Assembly: GCA_964520985.1 (NCBI GenBank)
Contig: CAZFPB010000004.1
Coordinates: forward strand, 54,851 to 118,850
Direction of reading: 5' to 3'
Source: CAYSGL01 sp964520985
GTDB lineage: Bacteria > Pseudomonadota > Alphaproteobacteria > Micavibrionales > Micavibrionaceae
DNA: 64,000 bases
Shown here in pieces: positions 15,193 to 23,130 of this stretch. A program made the translations under genes and the position numbers. The stretch's first letter is position 1. Every line of letters starts with the position of its first letter. Below the pieces are notes generated by a model. It was not told the DNA's origin and made no database searches. It saw nothing but the letters and a program-made list of their open reading frames with translations.

Positions 15193-15658
15193 ACAAGTAA
15201 AAAAAGAATTAACAGAAAAACTCAATATCACTTGGGATAAACACGAAGATATATTTTTCTTTAATCAAATAAGATATAGATTTTATATTTGGGATTATGA
15301 GGGTGATCCTAAACGGTTAAGAGTTTACATGTTTAACGATGATGTAAACGTTAAAATGGGGATAGAACTATTTAAGGATGTTGATAGTTTTTGTCAATAC
15401 ATAACAAAAAATTCTAGTAAATTCGAAGAAAAACTTCGTAAAAAACGAAATGAAGTAAATTTAAACCGTCAGAATGACGTAGAAATATATGAACGTATAG
15501 AAAATTTACAAGAGAAACTTCCAGAACGATCTTTGTATTTTGACGGTCAAAATCTTAGAATTAGGACGACAAAAGATCCTATTTTAGTTAAAATGCTTTT
15601 AGACGCTTTAGAGCGTTATGAACAAGATAAAGAAACTATAGGACTTATCTACAAATGA
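15182..15658 (+). CDS. Unknown protein with the L-I-Y C-terminal tail
   Basis: 158 residues, charged. The N-terminal half has an aromatic beta-rich stretch (FFFNQIRYRFYIWDYEG) and the C-terminal half is helical. The end, DKETIGLIYK, belongs to the shared tail group. The Tyr codon here is TAC, so no start codon is embedded in the tail itself. Function unknown. Confidence 0.55.
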   Translation: MNNKQVKKELTEKLNITWDKHEDIFFFNQIRYRFYIWDYEGDPKRLRVYMFNDDVNVKMGIELFKDVDSFCQYITKNSSKFEEKLRKKRNEVNLNRQNDVEIYERIENLQEKLPERSLYFDGQNLRIRTTKDPILVKMLLDALERYEQDKETIGLIYK

Positions 15659-15888
15659 CTTTAGATGATTGGCGTAAATTAAAACCAGGGGATCTGGTTC
15701 ATTTCACAGATATTCCAGAAAGAAAATATGAAATATTAAGAGAGAATCCTGAGATTAGTTACGGAGAAGAATATTTAGTTTATGATGCTTGTCAAGGTTC
15801 TCATAGAATAGTGGTTTATTTGCGGAATCATGAAAGATTTACTTTTTTTCCTAATACAGAAATAGGAAAATTGTTATATGACTCTTGA
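15655..15888 (+). CDS. Small SH3-like protein with the L-L-Y C-terminal tail
   Basis: 77 residues. MTLDDWRKLKPGDLVHFTD opens with the K-x-GD-L turn, and TEIGKLLYDS is the tail. It resembles the next product (MTLEEWNSCKIGDYLLYN at 15878), so the two look like a tandem duplication. The next start, ATG 15878, lies in the Tyr-Asp codons. Confidence 0.55.
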   Translation: MTLDDWRKLKPGDLVHFTDIPERKYEILRENPEISYGEEYLVYDACQGSHRIVVYLRNHERFTFFPNTEIGKLLYDS

Positions 15889-16114
15889 AGAATGGAATTC
15901 TTGTAAAATTGGAGATTATTTATTATACAATTCTACTGGAATGACTACTACAGCAGTAGTGAAAATAAAGCAAATTGGAGAGAAAGTTTTTTTCTGTACT
16001 CTAATTCATTCTAATCAAATACATCCTGGCGGAAAATTTTGGGTGGCTAGGAGTCGTCAAAATTACACAAAAATAAATTACAACGAAACTATATCGAGTT
16101 TGATATATGAGTGA
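15878..16114 (+). CDS. Small SH3-like protein with the L-I-Y C-terminal tail
   Basis: 78 residues. It starts MTLEEWNSCKIGDYLLYN, parallel to the preceding gene product, and ends NETISSLIYE. The body is beta-rich. The start of the NADAR gene (ATG 16107) is embedded in its last codons, so the two are strongly coupled. Confidence 0.55.
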   Translation: MTLEEWNSCKIGDYLLYNSTGMTTTAVVKIKQIGEKVFFCTLIHSNQIHPGGKFWVARSRQNYTKINYNETISSLIYE

Positions 16115-16547
16115 TGGTGTTTCGCATATTAATATCTATTCTAAGGGCAAGACTTCTTTAGGTCGAGCCCTTTCTAATTTTTACTATTCACCAATTACTA
16201 CTGTTGATGGGGAATTTGATTCTCTAGAAGGATATTGGTATTGGTTAAGTTGTCCGGATACTTATCCTTTTAAAGATGATTTTAGAAAGCTTTGTGGGAA
16301 TGATGCTAAGGTTCGAGGTAGAGAAGTTGGAGCTAGGGATTGGCTAGGTGCTCCACATTTTAAATTAAGAATATATAACGCTATGTTGACTAAACTGATA
16401 CTACATGATACTATACTTCAAGAGTTTCTGGTTAATGAATTGCCTTTTAGGCATTACTACGTTTATAAGGATAAAGTAGTAGAGCCTGCTGAAGGTGCTT
16501 GGATTATTGAAATGTGGGAATTTTTGAGGAGTCAATTATGTTCGTAG
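16107..16547 (+). CDS. NADAR family protein (YbiA-like, ADP-ribose-linked N-glycosidase fold)
   Basis: 146 residues. ALSNFYYSPITTVDGEF with DSLEGYWYWL corresponds to the NADAR/YbiA opening (LSNF...Y-x-[ST]-x-E-x-Y). Later AKVRGREVGARDW, then YNAMLTKLILHDT and ELPFRHYYVY follow the family layout. Some NADAR proteins have been shown to remove ADP-ribose from guanine bases in DNA, reversing DarT2-type modification. A phage copy could therefore defend against DarTG-like systems. The fold call is by pattern, and the activity is inferred. Confidence 0.75.
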   Translation: MSDGVSHINIYSKGKTSLGRALSNFYYSPITTVDGEFDSLEGYWYWLSCPDTYPFKDDFRKLCGNDAKVRGREVGARDWLGAPHFKLRIYNAMLTKLILHDTILQEFLVNELPFRHYYVYKDKVVEPAEGAWIIEMWEFLRSQLCS

Positions 16548-16837
16548 TAAAATTTAAGTACAAAGATAGCACTGAAGTTTATTACCGAGCTCCTTACATT
16601 ACTGCTAGTAAGAATGAAATTAAAATAGGACTTCATAGTTACTCTTCAGTAATTTTAAAAACTAAGAAATTAGCTAGAGAAATTTTTGACGATCTCATTT
16701 CAAAAAATACAGCTAACAATGTAGATTATTCTGGTTGGCATAATGATAGAACTCTTGAATATGTTTCAATTACGGAATTGTCTCATTATCCGCCACACTC
16801 AGAATATCAAGTTATAGAGTATAGAGAATTTAAATGA
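16538..16837 (+). CDS. Unknown protein
   Basis: 99 residues from ATG 16538, chosen because GAGGAG lies 7 bases upstream; a GTG at 16514 is less likely. It has beta-rich alternation early (FVVKFKYKDSTEVYY) and the end EYQVIEYREFK. No motif is recognised. It lies directly before nrdB with a GAGGAGG site in between. Confidence 0.5.
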   Translation: MFVVKFKYKDSTEVYYRAPYITASKNEIKIGLHSYSSVILKTKKLAREIFDDLISKNTANNVDYSGWHNDRTLEYVSITELSHYPPHSEYQVIEYREFK

Positions 16838-16847
16838 GGAGGACTTA

Positions 16848-17819
16848 ATGCCTTTATTAAAAGGCCGACAAAACTTTAGACCGTTCGAATACCCAAAAGC
16901 TTACGAATTCTTAAATGCTCAAGATGATCATTTTTGGACTCATAAACAAATAGAAGTCGCCGCAGATATTCAACAATACAACACAGCATTCACTCCTGCC
17001 GAAAAGCATGGAATTCAAACAGTACTAAAACTATTCACTACCTACGAAATTCATGTAGCTAATTTCTGGATTGACGTTGTATATGCTAACTTTGCAGTAC
17101 CTGAAATCAGATTAATGGCTCAAAGCTTTGCTTCTATGGAAGCTCAGCATGGATTATTTTACGATAAGCTTAACGAAGCTTTAGGTTTTTCTACTGAAGA
17201 GTTTTATCTTTCTTTCTTAGAAGATCCATCTATGAAACAAAGAATGACCGATATTGAGGATTATTTAGCTTTAGGTAAAACTTCAGATCCTATGAACATA
17301 GCTAAATCTCTTGCGGCATTTTCTTTCGTGGAAGGAGCTATTTTGTATAGCTCTTTTGCTTTTTTAATGTCTTTTCAACAACCTCCTAAAAATAAACTTC
17401 AGAATATTTTTACTGGTTTGAGCTATTCAGTAAGAGATGAGAATATTCACGCCGAAGCTGATTCATGGTTATTTAATTCTCTAATCAAAGAAGAGAACAT
17501 TTCTTTAGAAGAATTAAAACCAACAATCCTAGCTATTGCTGAAACTGGTTATCAAATTGAAGCTGCTATTATTGAAAACATATTCTCAAAAGGTAAGATT
17601 GAAGGTATTACGGAACATCAGCTGAAAGAGTTTGCTAAGTCTAGAATTAATAGAAAACTAAAAGACATCAATATAGATCCTATCTTTGATGTTAAATATA
17701 ACCCAATCGCTAGTTGGTTTTATAAGTCTATTAACGCTATTGAATTTACAGATTTCTTTTCCCGATCAGCAACAGCATATACCAACAAGTGGAACTTTTC
17801 TAAGATTGGGGAGTGGTAA
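16848..17819 (+). CDS. nrdB: Ribonucleoside-diphosphate reductase small subunit (class I)
   Basis: 323 residues. The di-iron ligands are visible: Asp40 (EVAAD), Glu98 and His101 in MEAQHGLFY with radical Tyr105 four residues on, a glutamate in SFVEGAILY, and the E-x2-H pair in VRDENIHAEA. All match the E. coli R2 pattern, so a tyrosyl-radical class Ia/Ib enzyme is likely. With NrdA it reduces ribonucleotides to deoxyribonucleotides for phage DNA. GAGGAGG lies 5 bases before ATG. It is coupled to nrdA by TAATG. Confidence 0.95.
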   Translation: MPLLKGRQNFRPFEYPKAYEFLNAQDDHFWTHKQIEVAADIQQYNTAFTPAEKHGIQTVLKLFTTYEIHVANFWIDVVYANFAVPEIRLMAQSFASMEAQHGLFYDKLNEALGFSTEEFYLSFLEDPSMKQRMTDIEDYLALGKTSDPMNIAKSLAAFSFVEGAILYSSFAFLMSFQQPPKNKLQNIFTGLSYSVRDENIHAEADSWLFNSLIKEENISLEELKPTILAIAETGYQIEAAIIENIFSKGKIEGITEHQLKEFAKSRINRKLKDINIDPIFDVKYNPIASWFYKSINAIEFTDFFSRSATAYTNKWNFSKIGEW

Positions 17820-19525
17820 TGGCAATCTATAAGTCAGAAGAGAAACTAAAATTAAAGGAGGAATTGAAAGCATTAAAGGATGCTGGAGAAGCTCCTCAAT
17901 GGCTTCAATGGTTTTCTTGGGCAATGCTCAAAGAAGATTATCTTTATAATTGTAAAACTCCTAGAGAACGTTATAGACAAATTTCAAAAACTGCTGCATC
18001 TTATTTACCTGATAATCAACAGGAATGGGAAGATAAGTTTTTTGAATTAATTTGGAAAAATTGGATGAGTCCTAGTACTCCTGTGCTAGGTAACTTAGGA
18101 ACTAATAGAGGCATGGCAGTTAGCTGCTCTGCTTCTATTATCAATGATACTATGTGGGATATTGCTTATACTGATTATGAAATTAGTATGCTTTCTTCTC
18201 AAGGGTTTGGTACTGCTGCGTATTTAAACGTTAGGGCCGGCAATCAACCTATCGCTTCAGGCGGCACAACTAATCCTACTAAGGATTGGGTTGAGATGTT
18301 ATGGAAGACTCAATCTACCGTTAATCAAGGAGCTTTACGCCGAGGCTCTACTGCTATTTATCTTAACTTCTGGCAAGAGGACTTACTAGACGTATTGCCT
18401 ATGTTAGAAACTCACGATAAACTCCACTTAGGGGTTATTTGTGACGACTCAGTCAAAAAGGCTTTAAGTGAAAATGATCCTAAAGCTTTAAACATTTACA
18501 GAACAATACTAACTTGGCGTGCTAGGAAGGGTAAACCTTATATTATCTTTATTGATAATGCTAAACGTCAAGATCCTCATTTTTATATAACTCAAGGTTT
18601 ATCCTCTAAACATAGTAATTTATGTACTGAAATCTTCTTACACACAGATTCAGATCATACATTAAGTTGTGTATTATCTTCTATGTGCGGTCATACCTTT
18701 GACGAATGGAAGAATACAGATGCTGTATTTAATGCTACAGTCTTTTTGGATTGTATTGCTGAAGATTTGATCGTTAGAGGTTCTAAGATTAAAGGCTTAG
18801 AACGAGTTGTGAGATCTACTGTAAAAGGTAGAGCTTTAGGGTTAGGTTTATTAGGTTTCCATAGCTATTTACAAAAGCATATGATTCCTATGGATGATCT
18901 ACGAGCTAAGTTTCACAATAAGATTATTTTTAGTCACCTTAATGAGCAATCATTAAAGGCTTCTAAATTCCTTGCTGGATGGTTAGGAGAGCCTGAGTGG
19001 TGCAAAGGTACCGGCCTAAGGAATAGCCATAGATTAGCTATTGCTCCTAATACTAGTTCTGCTTTCTTTTCAGGCGGTCAAAGCCAAGGGATCGAACCTT
19101 TAGTTGCAAACGTATTCACTCAAAAGCTCTCTAAAGTTGGAGCCGTAGATAGAATGCCTGCGCAATTAGTTAAGATACTAAAAGACAAAGGTCAATATAA
19201 TGCTGAGGTTATTAGTTCTATTGTAGACAATAAAGGTTCTGTTCAACATCTAGACTTTTTAGATTCTGATGAAAAGGCAGTATTTAAAACTGCTTATGAA
19301 ATTAATCAAAAAGTTCTAATTGACTTAGCTGAACAAAGGCAGGTATACTTGTGCCAAGGGCAATCTTTAAATCTATTCTTCTCTGCTACTGAAGATGAAG
19401 CCTGGATTCACGAAGTTCATAAATATGCATTTGAACAAAAACTGTTAAAATCTTTATATTATGTAAGAACTATGGCAGGTATTACGGCAGATAAAGACGA
19501 CACTTGTCTAGCATGTGAGGCTTAA
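17819..19525 (+). CDS. nrdA: Ribonucleoside-diphosphate reductase large subunit (class I)
   Basis: 568 residues from ATG 17819. SCSASII holds one redox cysteine, SNLCTEIF the catalytic Asn-x-Cys-x-Glu finger loop and LSCVLSSM the second redox cysteine region. The C-terminal DDTCLACEA is the C-x2-C tail that passes electrons to the active site. The protein is short compared with E. coli NrdA (about 760): the N-terminal ATP-cone is missing, so dATP feedback inhibition through that domain is not expected. This is common in phage enzymes. No glutaredoxin or thioredoxin gene is visible nearby. Confidence 0.95.
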   Translation: MAIYKSEEKLKLKEELKALKDAGEAPQWLQWFSWAMLKEDYLYNCKTPRERYRQISKTAASYLPDNQQEWEDKFFELIWKNWMSPSTPVLGNLGTNRGMAVSCSASIINDTMWDIAYTDYEISMLSSQGFGTAAYLNVRAGNQPIASGGTTNPTKDWVEMLWKTQSTVNQGALRRGSTAIYLNFWQEDLLDVLPMLETHDKLHLGVICDDSVKKALSENDPKALNIYRTILTWRARKGKPYIIFIDNAKRQDPHFYITQGLSSKHSNLCTEIFLHTDSDHTLSCVLSSMCGHTFDEWKNTDAVFNATVFLDCIAEDLIVRGSKIKGLERVVRSTVKGRALGLGLLGFHSYLQKHMIPMDDLRAKFHNKIIFSHLNEQSLKASKFLAGWLGEPEWCKGTGLRNSHRLAIAPNTSSAFFSGGQSQGIEPLVANVFTQKLSKVGAVDRMPAQLVKILKDKGQYNAEVISSIVDNKGSVQHLDFLDSDEKAVFKTAYEINQKVLIDLAEQRQVYLCQGQSLNLFFSATEDEAWIHEVHKYAFEQKLLKSLYYVRTMAGITADKDDTCLACEA

Positions 19526-19740
19526 TGATGATTTTATTTAAATTTTCTTTTCTTACGGTTTGTTATTTAACCCAACCTACTGCCGCCGAGTTTAGAATAA
19601 TGAAAAACTTTGCTGCGGAGAATAATAACTGCGCTATTTGGAAACAAGAAAAATTTCAAGAGTTGGCTTGCACCTCTGGTGGAACTTCTATTTTGTATGA
19701 TTTCAGTTGTTATCGCACACTTGAACCAAAACGCAAATAA
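19525..19740 (+). CDS. Small secreted cysteine-containing protein
   Basis: 71 residues. It starts in a TAATG overlap with nrdA. The N-terminus (MMILFKFSFLTVCYLTQPTAA) looks like a signal peptide, and the mature part has three cysteines (NNNCAIW, LACTSGG, FSCYRT). It is likely periplasmic. Function unknown. Confidence 0.5.
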   Translation: MMILFKFSFLTVCYLTQPTAAEFRIMKNFAAENNNCAIWKQEKFQELACTSGGTSILYDFSCYRTLEPKRK

Positions 19741-19748
19741 AACTATTT

Positions 19749-20006
19749 ATGATAGAACTCGGAGAAGTGTATAGTTTTTTATTTCCTGGTTTAGGTTTAG
19801 CAGGTTGGTTGATATTCACAGATCATTTTAATGTTGGCGGATTTGATAATGGTTGGTACAATGTCATCTACGTAAGCGTTAAAACTTCTTCTATTATAGA
19901 AACCACGTTCCTACACGGCACTACTAATAAATGGTTAAATGACGGCGCTATTTGGAAAGAAAAATCTCCGGAAGTTGCAGAAATAATAAAATTATTATAC
20001 GGATAA
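19749..20006 (+). CDS. Small protein with the L-L-Y-G C-terminal tail
   Basis: 85 residues, aromatic and beta-rich, starting MIELGEVYSFLFPG. It ends EVAEIIKLLYG and stops. The Tyr codon is TAC, so no ATG is embedded, and the next gene starts 5 bases later. The tail is therefore conserved here without serving as a start site, which argues for a protein-level role. Confidence 0.55.
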   Translation: MIELGEVYSFLFPGLGLAGWLIFTDHFNVGGFDNGWYNVIYVSVKTSSIIETTFLHGTTNKWLNDGAIWKEKSPEVAEIIKLLYG

Positions 20007-20010
20007 ACAC

Positions 20011-20562
20011 ATGAAAAAGAAAAGAATTATTTGTTTGTACGGAGGTCCTGGTTCAGGAAAGACTAAACATATGCACGGTTTAGTTTATCTTTTGAAAGAT
20101 ACAGGATACAGAGCTGAAGCTAATCAAGAGTATATTAAAGATTGGGTTTGGGAAAAAAGAAACTTTGACGCTGGCGATCAAACTTATTTCTTCGCTAAAC
20201 AAGCTCGCAAAGAACGTATTTATATAAAGAATGAATTAGATTTCGTAGTTACGGATTCTCCATTAATCCTAACACACTTCTACGGTTTAAAGTATGATTG
20301 GCTTGAGCAGAAATACAACACTTCTGAAATTATGCTCAAACATCATCATGAATTTTGCAAAAAGAATGGTTACAAGATTGAACACTTTATTATTAAACGT
20401 AATAAAGAATTCTACGATCCTACAGGTAGAAATCAATCTAAAGAACAAGCTGAATCTTTTGATTCTGAAATTAAAGAGATGCTAGACTCTAAAGGAATCA
20501 AATATACAGAAATCGAAGACGGTCCTGACTCCGTCCACATCTTGGCGCAACATTTAAAATGA
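20011..20562 (+). CDS. P-loop kinase-like ATPase (AAA_28 / nucleoside kinase type)
   Basis: 183 residues. Walker A is LYGGPGSGKTKHM near residue 9-19. FVVTDSPLIL is the Walker B-like strand. FYDPTGRNQSKEQAESFDSE resembles the lid and C-terminal signature of phage and NadR-like nucleoside kinase domains. The family includes nicotinamide riboside kinase domains, which would tie in with the NAD genes here, but small-molecule specificity cannot be read. It overlaps dCMP deaminase by ATGA, which also fits a nucleotide kinase. Confidence 0.7.
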   Translation: MKKKRIICLYGGPGSGKTKHMHGLVYLLKDTGYRAEANQEYIKDWVWEKRNFDAGDQTYFFAKQARKERIYIKNELDFVVTDSPLILTHFYGLKYDWLEQKYNTSEIMLKHHHEFCKKNGYKIEHFIIKRNKEFYDPTGRNQSKEQAESFDSEIKEMLDSKGIKYTEIEDGPDSVHILAQHLK

Positions 20563-20984
20563 GACAAATACCAAAGTGGTCTGAATATTTTATTGAAATG
20601 GCTCACACTGCTGCTATTAGATCTAAGGATCCTTCTACTCAAGTAGGATCTGTAGTTGTGTCTAAAGATAATAGAGTTTTAGGCGTTGGTTATAATGGTA
20701 TGCCTGAAGGTTATAATGAATCTTCTGATCTCTGGGAACGTCCTACAAAATATGATCATGTAATTCACGCAGAAGTTAACGCAATTTTAAATTGTAGTAA
20801 AACTACTAGAGGCGCTAAAATATTTGTTACTTTGTATCCTTGTAAAGAGTGTGCTAAAATTATTGCGGCTGCTGGGATCAAAGAAGTATATTATGCTACT
20901 TCTGAAATTGAAGGTAGGAATTATTTAGATGCAACATCACAAAAAATATTTGAACTCGCCGGAATTAGGGAACATAAAATATAA
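20559..20984 (+). CDS. Deoxycytidylate deaminase
   Basis: 141 residues. SKDPSTQVGSVVV, GVGYNGMPEGYN, HAEVNAILN and LYPCKECAK are the dCMP deaminase hallmarks: the H-A-E and P-C-x2-C zinc site plus the nucleotide-binding NGMP loop. The enzyme converts dCMP to dUMP, feeding ThyX (25035). It sits next to a P-loop kinase gene and downstream of nrdAB, so thymidine synthesis genes are spread through this half. Confidence 0.92.
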   Translation: MRQIPKWSEYFIEMAHTAAIRSKDPSTQVGSVVVSKDNRVLGVGYNGMPEGYNESSDLWERPTKYDHVIHAEVNAILNCSKTTRGAKIFVTLYPCKECAKIIAAAGIKEVYYATSEIEGRNYLDATSQKIFELAGIREHKI

Positions 20985-21237
20985 AAAATTATTGATTTGT
21001 GAAAATGCGATGTCTGCAATAATCGCATCATCAGGCGCACCTGAAGAACTGCTTCCTATTTCTGTTAATGTTAATCCTTTATCTCTTAGAGGTTTACGAG
21101 GAGTAGATTTTGAAATCACTTCCGAAGCCTTTGAAAGATCTGAAGCTTTGGCTCAATTATTAGGATACATAAAACAAATAAATTTAGGAACAGAGTTTCA
21201 AGAAAAAACTATTATCTACGGATTGTTATATGGCTGA
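20929..21237 (+). CDS. Small protein with the L-L-Y-G C-terminal tail
   Basis: 102 residues if started at ATG 20929, which overlaps the dCMP deaminase gene by 56 bases; ATG 21010 would give a shorter 75-residue form. The end reads TIIYGLLYG and the next start (ATG 21230) is embedded. The middle part NVNPLSLRGLRGVDFEI is beta-like. Function unknown and start uncertain. Confidence 0.5.
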   Translation: MQHHKKYLNSPELGNIKYKKLLICENAMSAIIASSGAPEELLPISVNVNPLSLRGLRGVDFEITSEAFERSEALAQLLGYIKQINLGTEFQEKTIIYGLLYG

Positions 21238-21418
21238 GATTATTAAATTTCCTAGATTAGCTAGAGATGAAATTGTGGAAATTACTATAGAAGGCATCAA
21301 AGTAAAATGCAAAATACTAAACCACGAAGGTAATGATACTTATAAATTAAAAGCTTTAAACGGTAAGCATAAAGGAATGGTAGGCTATTTTAAAATAAAT
21401 GATTACGGTAATTTGTAA
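21230..21418 (+). CDS. Small KOW/SH3-like protein
   Basis: 62 residues. DEIVEITIEGIKVKCKILNH followed by ALNGKHKGMVGYFKI looks like a small beta barrel with a KOW-type Gly turn. It starts within the LLYG codons of the preceding gene. Function unknown. Confidence 0.5.
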   Translation: MAEIIKFPRLARDEIVEITIEGIKVKCKILNHEGNDTYKLKALNGKHKGMVGYFKINDYGNL

Positions 21419-21421
21419 TAT

Positions 21422-21562
21422 ATGCCAAGTTCTCATTCAGAAAGATTGTACAAGCTAGTTGACTTCCTTCTTAAACATGGTATTATGGAAGCTAAGGACA
21501 TCGCCAAATTGTTTGGTATGTCTATTAAAGAATTCTATCATGAATTCATAGAAAGGGTTTAA
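21422..21562 (+). CDS. Very small helix-turn-helix-like protein
   Basis: 46 residues from ATG 21422 to TAA 21560-21562, directly followed by the next ATG. The sequence LVDFLLKHGIMEAKDIAKLF then GMSIKEFYHEF has the spacing of a helix-turn-helix (helix, Gly turn, helix). It could be a minimal DNA-binding regulator. It sits 0.6 kb before a terminator and promoter. Confidence 0.45.
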   Translation: MPSSHSERLYKLVDFLLKHGIMEAKDIAKLFGMSIKEFYHEFIERV

Positions 21563-21853
21563 ATGTTTCGTTGTGCAGTTACTGGTCAAGTTTCAGAAGG
21601 TGCGGTTTGGGGTATGAAGGATTTCATTCACGAAGTTACTGGAGAAGAGTATAGAGCTCTTACTATCATTAAACCTGCCGAGAAGCCTTTAAAATTGACT
21701 GTGCAATCTCGTCCTAAGGAATACCTAAACATTCTAGAAGACGAAGAAGGCGAACGAATTGAAGTAGAATCCTCAGGTTCTGAAATTGTAAAAGAAATTA
21801 CCATTCGTGAATGTAACCTAGAACTAGCTAAGAAGAAATATAACTTGCTATGA
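21563..21853 (+). CDS. Unknown protein
   Basis: 96 residues. It starts MFRCAVTGQVSEGAVWG, a cysteine-containing beta turn, has an acidic middle and ends in a basic helix. No partner cysteines are present for a zinc site. It overlaps the next gene by ATGA. Confidence 0.55.
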   Translation: MFRCAVTGQVSEGAVWGMKDFIHEVTGEEYRALTIIKPAEKPLKLTVQSRPKEYLNILEDEEGERIEVESSGSEIVKEITIRECNLELAKKKYNLL

Positions 21854-22134
21854 AATACGAAGGCGCAGATCTCTTTAATTTAAATAAAGAGAGAGCTAAA
21901 TTCTTACATAAGCAGAATTCTAGAGTCTATTGGATAGATAGAAAAAGAATGATGCATGATGTAGAATTAGTCGAAGATTCATATCTTTCTAATATGATTT
22001 CTTTTCTAGATGCCTATGCCGATTCTGTAGGGTTTACTAAAGTCTTTAAAGATGAACTAAAGCATCTAAGACTAGAAGTTAAGAAAAGAGCTATTAGAAA
22101 GAATTCAGAGGCTGGTACTTTGTTGTATAAATAA
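21850..22134 (+). CDS. Unknown protein with the L-L-Y C-terminal tail, last gene of the first block
   Basis: 94 residues, charged and helical, ending SEAGTLLYK. It is followed not by another gene but by a terminator hairpin, so the tail here has no start codon to encode. This supports the view that the LLY end is kept for the protein itself. Confidence 0.55.
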   Translation: MKYEGADLFNLNKERAKFLHKQNSRVYWIDRKRMMHDVELVEDSYLSNMISFLDAYADSVGFTKVFKDELKHLRLEVKKRAIRKNSEAGTLLYK

Positions 22135-22144
22135 AGGATTAAGG

Positions 22145-22176
22145 AAGACTCGGAAGAAATTCCGGGTCTTTTTTTT
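22145..22176 (+). terminator. Rho-independent terminator closing the first early block
   Basis: An 11-base stem (22145-22155 pairing with 22160-22170, one G-U pair) with a GAAA tetraloop is followed directly by a T run. It lies 10 bases after the stop of the 21850 gene. Confidence 0.85.
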
Positions 22177-22179
22177 CTC

Positions 22180-22208
22180 TTGACGAATTAATCTAAATTT
22201 GAGAGAAT
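22180..22208 (+). promoter_or_regulatory. Sigma-70-like promoter for the second early block
   Basis: TTGACG at 22180-22185 and GAGAAT at 22203-22208 are separated by 17 bases, and the position right after a terminator is ideal. The -10 box lies within a perfect palindrome, so regulation by a repressor is possible. Confidence 0.55.
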
Positions 22209-22215
22209 TATTCTC
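22203..22215. promoter_or_regulatory. Palindrome over the -10 box, candidate operator
   Basis: GAGAATTATTCTC is a perfect inverted repeat with 6-base arms and a central T. It overlaps the proposed -10 and the likely transcription start. A dimeric repressor bound here would block the promoter. No other copy was noticed by eye in the window. Confidence 0.35.
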
Positions 22216-22232
22216 GTAGTTGAGGAGTGTTT

Positions 22233-22445
22233 ATGAATCGCTATAGTATAGTTCTTAGAGATTCTAATGGTACTGTATATCATTTAGCAGACTTTAATCC
22301 TGACAAGTCTCAAGAAGATCACGAAATAAATATAAAATTTAAATTTGCTGATGGTGTATTTCGTGTGTTAGAATCTGAAAATAAGCATAGTTCAAATAGA
22401 ACTAATTATAGTTTAGAAACTGTTCAAACTTTCAAACTTAAGTAA
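22233..22445 (+). CDS. Unknown small protein, first gene after the promoter
   Basis: 70 residues from ATG 22233, with GAGGAG 8 bases upstream (a GTG at 22227 is less likely). The MNRYSIVLRDSNGTVYHLAD start suggests a small beta-sheet protein. Function unknown. Confidence 0.55.
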   Translation: MNRYSIVLRDSNGTVYHLADFNPDKSQEDHEINIKFKFADGVFRVLESENKHSSNRTNYSLETVQTFKLK

Positions 22446-22461
22446 TATATTAGGAGTATTT

Positions 22462-22935
22462 ATGAAACTTAGCGCTGCTCTCACTAAGCTTAAGAATCTT
22501 AAAAGTCAACTAGCTCGTGTAGATAAGTACATGAATGTTAGTATGATTCATGATGAAGACGAAATGCCGGCGCACGATTTCGCAGTACTTCTATCTGAAC
22601 GTAATCAACTACTTACTGACGTACTAGAGCTAAAAGCTAGTATCATGCAAGCTAACGCTCGTACTATTGTGCAGTATGATAATAAGATGGTTAGTGTTAA
22701 CTGGTTAATTTTAAAGAATGCTGAGCTTCGTTCAGAACTTGCTTGGTGGCAAGAAAAAGCAGATACCAAACCCAGTTATTCTAGTTTTGGAGAACGCACT
22801 AAAGATACCATCAAGAAAGTGTTGAATAAATCTTTTGATCCAGCAGCAGCTCGTCTTCGAGTAGAGACTCTTGAAGCAGAGAAAGAACGACTAGAAGCAG
22901 CAATGGCAGAAGCTAATCAGAATACAGACATCTGA
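22462..22935 (+). CDS. DIP1984 / septicolysin-like family protein
   Basis: 157 residues, coiled-coil. It opens MKLSAALTKLKNLKSQLARV, then ELKASIMQANARTIV and LILKNAELRSELAWWQEKAD, following the DIP1984 family layout (MKL-x-EAL, INRTN-x-x-T, R-x-x-L-x-x-L). The biochemical role of this family is not established. TTAGGAG precedes the start. It ends right before the structured RNA region. Confidence 0.6.
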   Translation: MKLSAALTKLKNLKSQLARVDKYMNVSMIHDEDEMPAHDFAVLLSERNQLLTDVLELKASIMQANARTIVQYDNKMVSVNWLILKNAELRSELAWWQEKADTKPSYSSFGERTKDTIKKVLNKSFDPAAARLRVETLEAEKERLEAAMAEANQNTDI

Positions 22936-22948
22936 CAGGGAAACCTGT
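22935..22948 (+). other. GNRA tetraloop hairpin after the DIP1984-like gene
   Basis: ACAGG-GAAA-CCTGT forms a perfect 5-base-pair stem with a GAAA loop, starting on the last base of the stop codon. Only three T residues follow, so it is a weak terminator at best. It may protect the 3' end of the mRNA or be part of the larger RNA fold downstream. Confidence 0.5.
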
Positions 22949-22955
22949 TTAGATA

Positions 22956-23123
22956 GAAGTGGGAGAAGAGTTGAGATTTCTCAACGTTGTGGTTTAGTTA
23001 AATTACCAATCTTAAAGATGATATCGATATTGAATAGTTAATTGTTTAAAGCTCACTGTTTTTAACTTAAATATCAATCATCAAGATTCACTAAATATAA
23101 CTTAAGCCGCCTTCTCCCATTTC
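22956..23123 (+). ncRNA. Strongly structured RNA, three-way junction, unknown class
   Basis: No gene occupies 22936-23144. The stretch folds into nested helices. P1 pairs 22956-22968 with 23111-23123 (13 pairs, one G-U). P2 is the hairpin 22970-22975/22980-22985. P3 is a long interrupted helix: 22991-22996 with 23103-23108, 22997-23000 with 23098-23101, 23008-23013 with 23083-23088, 23017-23022 with 23077-23082, 23026-23031 with 23070-23075, and 23036-23041 with 23062-23067. The wobble pairs (22959-23120 and 22993-23106) are legal only for a + strand RNA. It may be a processed small RNA or a 5' leader controlling the GTG-started gene at 23145, whose AAAGGAG lies 8 bases past P1. Confidence 0.7.
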
Positions 23124-23130
23124 ACTTTTA

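Noticed and set aside
22956..23123. CRISPR repeat, tRNA or 6S RNA homologue
   Set aside because: There are no spaced repeats, no cloverleaf or CCA-type layout, and the P2 side hairpin plus three-way junction does not fit the simple 6S rod. The class is left open.
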